A DNA stretch of 64,000 bases from Ectocarpus siliculosus. Taxonomy: Eukaryota; Sar; Phaeophyceae; Ectocarpales; Ectocarpaceae. The translations under genes were made by a program, and so were the position numbers. The notes beneath the pieces were generated by a model. The model was not told the origin of the DNA and made no database searches. It worked only from the letters and a program-made list of their open reading frames with translations. Shown here one piece after another: positions 56,772 through 64,000 of the stretch (its first letter is position 1; each line of letters starts with the position of its first letter). Where the stretch lies: positions 2,787,730 through 2,851,729 of the forward strand of contig FN649742.1 of NCBI GenBank assembly GCA_000310025.1, given 5' to 3'.

Positions 56772-56904
56772 CTGTGTACCACTCAATTTACCCAGGATGT
56801 GGTAAAAACTCTTGTACCTTCCACTGCTGCATGCTGTGAGTTGACCCCGGGTGCTAGACTTGTTTTTGACCCCCAAGAATTAGTCCCCCTCTCGCCCCCC
56901 CCCC

Positions 56905-57130
56905 CCCCCCCCGGTGTTTGCCATCCGGGGTTGGGTTTTCGTCGCTTGGCAGCGATCTTGTAAAACAAACCGATCACTTCGTGAGCTCGGCACCCAGGTT
57001 GTTACCGCTTTTTTTTTGCCTTTGTTTTTTTTTCGCGGTAACCGTAAATGGTGGTCGAGTAGATTATGTTGTGCGGGGTCGAGAACAGTCACTCCGCACC
57101 AAAAGGGGATAATCGCACCACGTTGTGTTT
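56905..57130 (-). repeat. Inverted copy of the 19.4-kb dispersed repeat
   Basis: This is the reverse complement of 19384-19620, with GGTTGGGTTTTCGTCGCTTG, CGATCACTTCGTGAGCTCGG, GTGCGGGGTCGAGAAC and GGGGATAATCGCACCA. It holds one 64-bp unit rather than four and abuts the TIR element at 57143. Confidence 0.9.
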
Positions 57131-57142
57131 TTTAAGTGTAAT

Positions 57143-57945
57143 TTTGATGTTGACGGATTTTGAAAACAAACGCAAGAGGTCCAGAAATTGTACAACAGAC
57201 ACACAAGATCAGTCGGGAGGCATCGCGAAAAACAGAAATCGTTGATTCTCGCAAAGGGCGGCAGTAGAGGCTGCTCAAAACATACATTTCACGCCTCTAC
57301 CTCCACAAGCCTCCTTTGCAATCAAGATAAAAATTCACACCATTCTAAATTCAAGTCAAAAGAGCCAGAACGGAAGGCGCTCAAATAAGGTCAGTTCTTG
57401 AGGGTTAGTTTAGGCATTCTATTGTCATCAGTAGAGGACATCATGAAGAGGCGTCGTGCGTGCTGGCACGTTCAGGTTTGCTACTGGGGCTGAAATATCG
57501 AAGGTCGCATCAGCTTTTGAAAACACTCCGAAATCTGCGCCGGAACCAAGCGGCATCCAACATTTGTCACCGCCATGCTCGCCGCCACGGACCGTAAACC
57601 CGTGAACGGAGGGTTGTCAGCAGTAGCTAGTGGCATCAGCTACTTTTATAAGCCCGTAGTTCAGGAAATTGGGGTCGGTGGCAGCGAGCATGGCTGTGAC
57701 AAATGTTGGATGCCGCGTGGTTCCCGCGCAGATTTCGGACTGTTTTCAGAGGCTGATGCGACCTTCGACATTTCCGCTCCAGTAGCAAACCTGAACGTGC
57801 CAGCACGCACGACGCCTCTCCATGGTGTCCTCTACTGATGACAATAGAATGCCTAACCTAGCCTGGCGGGAATGTTGTTTTCTTTTAATGTATATGATTA
57901 AAGTATGGGAAAAGAGCCAGCGTCAAAACCCCTGTTCTCCCCCCC
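57143..57945. mobile_element. Foldback/TIR element, uninterrupted copy
   Basis: Outer ends are AATTTTGATGTTGACG on the left and CAGCGTCAAAAC on the right. Inside, two long arms (about 57412-57595 and 57670-57852) are near-perfect inverse copies (GGCATTCTATTGTCATCAGT; GGTGTCCTCTACTGATGACA) around a loop of about 75 bp. A transcript would form a stem of roughly 180 bp. No transposase is recognisable. Confidence 0.8.
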
Positions 57946-58045
57946 GTTCAATTGGTCAAGCACCCTCGAGGCAGTTACACCGTGCTTACAACTGTCTCTG
58001 GAAGTGAAAGCACCAGAAAATAAATTAAGTCATACGCAGCTGTCA

Positions 58046-58262
58046 TACGCACGCAAGGAAGTAAGCACAAGATGCCGAACACCCTTCGCAGGATGCAGCT
58101 CACCCTTCATGCGACTCGCCGAATACCTCACCGTGCTTCGCGCTTGGTGATGTGAGAGCCTGGTCCGGTGAGAACCCGGCGTGCTCCGTCCCGGCTTTGT
58201 AGGGATGCGAGGTCAATGGTCTAGCGACTACGGTATGCACGACTATGAGTACACCCCCCCCC
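58046..58262 (+). repeat. Dispersed repeat, about 215 bp, poly-C end
   Basis: Longest matching copy of the family at 19076-19290 (minus) and 10637-10709 (fragment). It ends GGTATGCACGACTATGAGTA followed by CACC and a C-run. A stretch TGGTCTAGCGA fits an RNA polymerase III A-box at 10 of 11 positions, but no matching B-box is downstream, so a SINE origin is only a possibility. Confidence 0.85.
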
Positions 58263-59105
58263 CTCTGGCAGGGCCACGGCGTTAGTTTTCACCGCGTTTG
58301 ACGACCCCGGCCAGCATTACGCAGACTGTGGTAACGTCCCTGAGCTATTTGTCATATTTCACCAACCCGTTTGGTGTATTTAACCGTGGCCGGCGGTACG
58401 GACAAGGCCTATGGAGAGATACTACTGCATGTGTAAAAGAAAGGGTGCGGGATAAACTCCAGTCAAGCGGTCGAAAGCGAAGCCGTTCAGGGACAAATAA
58501 CCTTCAGAACAGGTGCAAACGAAAAGGGGAACGAAGGGCACACGGCTATTCGTTTTCTCTGCCCCTCCCGTTTCGTGGTTGCTGTCTCCGGGTTCACCCG
58601 AAGTGCTTTTGAGCAACTCCGTTTACCGCGCGTAAGCGTAAGCTGCTCGCCTTGTGCTACGACGACCTGAGCCTCTTAACTCCCACCTGAGCCCCTGCGT
58701 ACCACGGCACACGGTTCCTTGGTTAGTCTAAACTGCGCTGCGTCCAGAGATAAATCTGCAGATATTGAAAAAGAAACTACTGTAGACTGCTGTAGACTAT
58801 ACCGCTTATACAACGACCTGCAGAGAAACTATATCTGTTTTTGCAAGAGGAACGTTCCCCAAATTTGAGGCTAGTCGGAATTTCTTCGCAAAAGTCCACA
58901 GCAGGTAAGTAGTCCGTAGCAGCATGCGTGCAGTCGACAGATCGCACCGAGACATAAAAAGCGACAGCGAGACTCGCCAAACCTGCCGACCCTGGGCTCT
59001 AGAATGGATCGAAACCTGCTTGTGACGTTTTTTTTCTGCCTTGTTTTTCCCCTTGCCTTGCACTGCCTTCAGCAGAGCAGCGAGCGTGGCGCCCCCGAGG
59101 CTGCC

Positions 59106-60177
59106 ATGAGCACCGATCCGCTGGATGCGGTTGGGCAGGGGCACGCTTGGTACGGCTATAACCTGGTGAGAGCGCGCGGGGGGTGGGGAGGGGGGGCGGG
59201 GCATGGCAGCACACCACTTTTGGGCAGGAAACTGTAAAAGCCTACCCAGCGGGTGGTATTTCATTCCCAGAGTTGGACTTGCAGATATGAAAGAAAGGCC
59301 TTGGTATTTGTAGCTCTTCTTGGTAGGCGAAGACATCCGCGCACAAACGTCAACTGTTTTCGGCGATCGACTTCGGTGGCGGACGGTTTCAGAAGACGTG
59401 GCTGGTGGATTGGGCACAGATCGAATCCTGCGTTCTGATGTGTTGCTTTTCCTCCGCCCCATTTTGTGCGTTGCACGCCGCACACCTCGCATTGCTGCTG
59501 TATGTACGATTCACTACGTCGTCACCAGTCTTTGGCAGATGAGAGTGAGTCACAGGGCGGCAAGGGTGAGAGCGGCAGCGGCAACAGCAGTCCGCGAAGA
59601 ACAGGAGGGCTCATGGCAGATCTTTTTTTGGGGGGGTCAGTGTTTTTTCATTTTTTTTTCCCGTGGAAGGGGGGGGGGGGGGGGGGTTGTCAGTTCAGCG
59701 TGATATTTCCGTCCATCCTCCTTGCGCGTAGAAACATGGAGCGGCATGCAGCAGATGAAAAGGTTAGCATCATCAGTCGAGCGAGCATCTAGAGTCAACC
59801 CCGGTTTCAAGCGGTGCGGTTGGCCGTTCTGTGCAGGGCCAACATTCCTCTTTCGAAACGGACGCCCCTAATGGTTTGCTGTAACATCTAGCGGAGTGGA
59901 TACAAGCGGGCATGTGTAGTGCTTGCTTTGCTCTTGGAAACGCGTCACCCCTCGCTGTCTTGCCTAGCAACGCCCCCCTGGCCCCTTGTGCCGTTCGGCG
60001 ACAACTGTTTTTCCCATCCCCCACACGCAGGCTACCTGCCCACACACACCTCCTTTTCGAGGCTCCGAGTTCCAGCAACAAGAGGCATCACAAAGCGCCA
60101 GTCTCGCAGAAGGTGAAGAGCGAGCCGACCAGTTCGCTGCATATCAGCAGTAGCAGCAACAGCAACGCTAGAATCCG

Positions 60178-60218
<41 letters not shown>

Positions 60219-63200
60219 CGCTGAAGTGTGACCCGTGTCTGCAGCCGGGGGGAGGAGGGGAGGGGGGTCTGTCGTTTACGCCGCCGTATCCGCCAGCCTC
60301 CACGGCGGAAGGTGCAGCGGCGCTAGACCTACCCTGGCCCCTGCCTCCCCCATCGCTGTCGAGTACCCTGCGCCAACCGTCGTTGCCCCCCCTCACCGCA
60401 CAGCAGCTGCAGTTGCTGCAGCAGCAACAGCAAGCGCTGCATCAGCAGCAGCGGCAAGTGCTGCACCAGCAGCAGCAGCAAGTGCTGCAACAGCAGCAGC
60501 AACAGCACCTGTTGCAGCAGCAGCAGGCGTTACAGCAGCATGCGCTACGACAACATCAGTCATTGCAGCAGCAGCACCAGCAAGTGTTGCAACAACCGCC
60601 CAGAACGGCAGCGGCGGCCTCGGCGGCGGCTGGATCGGCTAGACCGGCTGCAGCTGGGTCGGCCACGGGCATGCCCTTTCCATCGCATCAACTGGGTGCA
60701 CTGATGGCGGCCAGCGGCGGTGACTGCGGCAACAGTGGAACCAACAACGGCTATCGCGATGTGGCAGCATTGGACGCAACCGGTCTTGGACTGTGGGGCT
60801 GGTGTTTTCCGAGCCCAACTCCCATTATGGGAGCAGGAGTAGAAGGGGGGGCGCCTGCTTCGGCAGGAGCGGGGGCGGGGGCGAGAGCGGGGGGGACGAT
60901 TTTGGCCGGTGTGCCGGGCCTCGGCAGCGTTGGCAACTTCCAGGCTCTTGCGGCCACCCCCGCCGCCACCCCCGCCGCCGCTGGACCACAGCAGTACCCA
61001 AGACCAATGCCACGGGGACAGCAGTTTCTGGAGCCGGGAGATGTCAGGCCGCCGAATGCTGCTGGGGCGTGGGGGGGCGTCTCAGGGGTCAACAACGCTG
61101 GCGGCGGGGTTAGCAGCAGCGAAGGAGACGTTGCCGGGCTGGGAGTGGACGAGCTTGGCGCTGCGGCAGCCGCCGCACACTCGGGGGGTACGGAGCAGCA
61201 AGAAGGCTCCGTGGGGTCGGGAGGGGACCGGGGAGGAAACTCGACGTCGTCTTCGTCGTCTAACCCGTCGGAGCTCAAGAGGCAGGAGCGGAACGCGCGG
61301 GAGCAGCGAAGGTACTTTCTTGTTCAAATATTTCCTCCGCATGCGCCTTTTCCCATGTTTTGGCCGGTCGGCGCTACCGGTGTGTGCATAACTAACTGGT
61401 CATGAGACGAAGAGCAAAAGGTCGGGCCATCAGGCAGTCAGGAAACTTGACGAGGACGTCATTGCTGTTCTAGGCAACTCAGCGAGAGCTGTCAGTCATG
61501 AGTGGCGTACTCTCTGTTGATTTTTTTTTTTTCTCGTGAATCGGATGGTGCCGATGGCATTTTTCGGCCTCGCTTCTCGTTCTTGTGGGTTGACCTGACC
61601 ACACTATGCAGCAGTGAGGAGAGAGGGAGAGGAACGGACGAGTTTCTGGTTGGTCGCAGACGGCAGCCCCGAGGCGAAAAAACGTTTCGTAAGTATTTCA
61701 AGATAATTATGTTATCGGCGGGGATGCCGGTCGATACGGCCAGTTGAATCAAACGCAAGGATGGCAAGGCACAGGGGGGGGAAGCCAGGGCGGGGCGCTT
61801 TGTGAAAGCATTATTTGTGGTATTGTGGCCTACAACCTGCTCCAGCTCCTGGCTGATGCTCATGCTGGCTCACGGGTAGCTGTCCGTGTGATTAATCTCT
61901 CTAACCCTGTCTCTGTCTCGTTCTCTCCCTTCCCCTCCCTCCCTCCCTCTCTCTCTCTCTCCCCTCCCTCCCTCTCTCTCTCTCTTCCCCTCCCTCCCTC
62001 CCTCTCTCTCTCTCTCCCCTCCCTCCCTCCCTCTCTCTCTCTCTTCCCCTCCCTCCCTCCCTCCCTCCCTCCCTCCCTCTCTCTCTTCCTGTCTCCGTCT
62101 GATTCTGCCGCCCCTCTCTCCCACCGACGCAACGATAAGATCACTCATGACGTCTCGTCAAATCGACAAGCTCCGCAAGCTCCTGCAGGAGTGCGGCATC
62201 CAGACCAAGGCCAACAAGAGCAGCGTCCTCTCCGAGGTGGCGAGCTACACCGCTCAGCTCCAGCAGCAGATCGAACAGCTAGAAGAAGAGCGCGCGCGGT
62301 ACGTGCGCCGTGCCTAGCTATTATTACATATAACCCGTTCGTTGATTTCGGGCGTGTTTTCCCTTCCCGTTGTTTGTCTGGGCGAATGCCCTCTTTTCTA
62401 AACCCCCAATCTGAAAACAAGGGGGCGCCAGGGAGGCGAGATACACGTAAATGTTGAAAACGCGGCCGCGATTTCACCCTCAGCCCCCGGCTCCAGAAGG
62501 ATCTTGCAGTATTCTCAAGACACTATCTGTCAGGGTACATGTTTTTTTTTTTCCTTTTCTTTGTGATGTTATGCAGTATCGACCGCGCGTAAGGCGAAGC
62601 CGTAGAGTGCCCGCTCAATCTTCTCAGCGGCTCAGCGGGGCTACCGGCAAGTGGTGCGAAAAGCAGCCCAGCCTACGGAGTCAAGAGATAGTGCGTCAAG
62701 AACCACCAAGCATTCCGCGTGCGATGTCACCACCGATGTTTTGCTTTTAAAAAAGAGCAAGGCTATTGTAACGGCGGCGGCGCATGGTATGACTGAAAGT
62801 GTCTCCAGGGAGGAGCTCTGTTTTCGCGAAGTCGCAGTCTTGCGTTTCTGCAAACCTCGCATGGAATTATTGCCTTCGAGTGTTTTCAGGAAGCACACAG
62901 GGAGGTTCGCGACGTACCATGTGGCGATTCACTGCTCCGAGAGTTGTCCATTTTTTTTCTGCAGGTGCAAGAAGGAGCTTCTTTCGCTCCGTACTTGTTT
63001 TGTTGTTCTTGTCGAGGAAAAGGGTGCCGTGGGTACATGAACCTACACATGTGTCCACTCTTCCCACCACTGTTCGCATCCTTCATGTCAACGACATTCC
63101 GGAAGGGGTTGCTGGCCCGGTTGTTTCGAAGGAGCAGTAGGGCTGCCGCTGCTGCAGCCTTCAGGGTACCAGTCTGTTCTGCGACGCTTGTGCCGTCGTT

Positions 63201-63907
63201 GCATGCTTGGGCCCTCTCCTGCCCCTTCTGCTTCCACCAACCCGCCGTACCCCTCCGCCCGTGTGCCGCCCGCGGTGTAGATGGATGGCCGAAACCTCGG
63301 ACGTTCCGGAAGTCGGCCGGCAAGATCCAAATGGCGGGACGATTGACTGCAAGCAGGTTGGCGCGGAGGGAGGGGTCCAAATTCCAATGGCAGCGGTAGC
63401 GGTAGTGCGTCTTTGCAAGAGGCGGTGCAGATGGTTCTTTGTACGGCGGGGGGCGATGGACGGGGAGGGTCCGGAGTTGGTGCTGTACGGCGTGAATCGA
63501 GAGTAGTGGCCTGTGCATCCGCGATGTGCTGCTGTCATGCCTCGATCTTGGTTTCCCGGTTGACGACGTCGCTCTTTCCCCTGCAGTTTGCCATCGGTCA
63601 GGAGAAGGAAGAAAGAAGGTGGTGTTTTTTTTTTTCGCTTGGTCTTGCTGCGAACCGCGCTTGCCTGCCACGCGCCGACGTAGCTAGCTAGTTCACCTCG
63701 TTGCGGTCGGTGTTGTCTCCCTTGCTTGGGGGCGGATGGGCAGGTTTTCGCACACGCTAGCGTGGCGTTGGCGATGGCCACCGTGGAAGGACGCCTGATC
63801 GAGAGCAATCTGCAGTTCGAGGCGCTGAGCGGCCATCGCAACGAGGAGCTCAAGCAGCTGACCCTTCTGAGCCTCACCGCTCCGTCAGAACTTCAGGAGA
63901 CTTTCCA
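59106..63907 (+). CDS. bHLH-PAS transcription factor with poly-Q, 3' end beyond the window
   Basis: The core chain is 59912-61311 joined to 62140-62298, with a PAS exon at 63744-63907. The first ends in a basic region (KRQERNAREQRR). Its two leftover bases join the next exon, which reads SLMTSRQIDKLRKLLQECG, then the loop KANKSSVLSEVASYTAQL and a short coiled coil. Together they form a complete bHLH. The PAS exon reads FAHASVALAMATVEGRLIES and NLQFEALSGHRNEELKQL. Stramenopile bHLH-PAS proteins, including the diatom circadian regulator RITMO1, share this plan. The N-terminal part is disordered with two poly-Gln blocks (about 60177-60218 and 60399-60600). Likely earlier exons are 59106-59166 (MSTDPLDAVGQGHAWYGYNL, donor GTGAGA) and one after 59545 (Ser/Gly-rich). 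Exons between 62298 and 63744 were not resolved. The last donor (CAGTGAGAG) shows that the gene continues to the right. Confidence 0.75.
60177..60218. repeat. (CAACAG)n poly-Gln tract
   Basis: A run of alternating CAA/CAG codons gives about 13 glutamines in the bHLH-PAS frame. A second, interrupted glutamine block with Leu, His and Ala lies at 60399-60600. Confidence 0.9.
61918..62092. repeat. CCCT/CT-rich tract before the bHLH exon
   Basis: About 175 bp of CCCTCCCTCTCTCT-type sequence ends roughly 50 bp before the acceptor at 62139. On the plus strand it acts as an unusually long polypyrimidine stretch for the exon carrying helix 1. Confidence 0.9.
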
Positions 63908-64000
63908 GTGAGAGCGCTTTGAAAGATGCAACAACACCGTCATCACGCAACCGTATCCCTGCCCCCCACCCCCACCCCCCACCCCCGTCCGAGCGCCGCG

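Noticed and set aside
58215-58262. tRNA gene or tRNA-derived SINE head
   Set aside because: The A-box-like match has no B-box at a suitable distance and no cloverleaf. It is kept only as a note in the repeat entry.
60751-61278. 175-codon minus-strand frame under the poly-Q transcription factor
   Set aside because: It is the reverse of Gly/Ala/Gln-rich coding sequence and has no domain. The plus strand carries the bHLH exon.
61744-62457. 237-codon frame with long Ser/Pro/Leu runs
   Set aside because: It is mostly translation of the CCCT/CT tract. The real exon (62140-62298) lies in another frame and gives a bHLH.

Overview
The window reads as nuclear DNA of a stramenopile, most likely a brown alga. 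This is inferred from gene structure and family content, not from a database match. The sequence is GC-rich. Genes are split into many short exons, mostly 60-280 nt, by introns of roughly 0.3-1.5 kb with canonical GT..AG ends. Microsatellites and homopolymers are common. The bHLH basic region and its pairing with a PAS exon resemble the bHLH-PAS proteins known from diatoms. All exon chains below were built by hand from splice signals, reading-frame continuity and family motifs.

Layout from left to right: (1) 0.3-4.4 kb, minus strand, the middle part of a taxilin-like coiled-coil gene that runs off the left edge. (2) 4.4-6.6 kb, minus strand, a three-exon chain of unknown function. (3) 8.76-15.24 kb, plus strand, a nine-exon GMC (glucose-methanol-choline) FAD oxidoreductase with a signal peptide and one internal frame break. 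(4) 17.03-23.61 kb, minus strand, a six-exon RPAP3/SPAG1-type TPR co-chaperone. (5) 26.39 to about 49.73 kb, plus strand, a very large chromatin-reader gene of about 2,350 codons: RING, PHD, AT-hooks, PHD plus extended PHD, a possible Tudor-like segment, and a TFIIS-central-domain-like end. (6) 51.56-52.69 kb, minus strand, an RsmE-type 16S rRNA m3U methyltransferase, probably organellar. (7) about 59.1 kb to the right edge, plus strand, a bHLH-PAS transcription factor with poly-Q tracts.

One intron of the chromatin-reader gene is 12.4 kb long and holds nested transposons. An old terminal-inverted-repeat element carries a 10.5-kb Ty3/gypsy chromovirus with a 4-bp target duplication (GTTG). 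The chromovirus carries a 1.3-kb TA-flanked DNA transposon. The chromovirus is internally rearranged: its gag-protease segment is present twice, head to head, as a 1.6-kb inverted repeat. A relative of the old element at 57.1-57.9 kb has no chromovirus and serves as a paralogous empty site.

Dispersed repeats link distant parts of the window: 19.1/58.1 kb, 19.4/57.0 kb, 22.1/29.6 kb and 40.4/55.4 kb. No rRNA, tRNA or CRISPR array was found.
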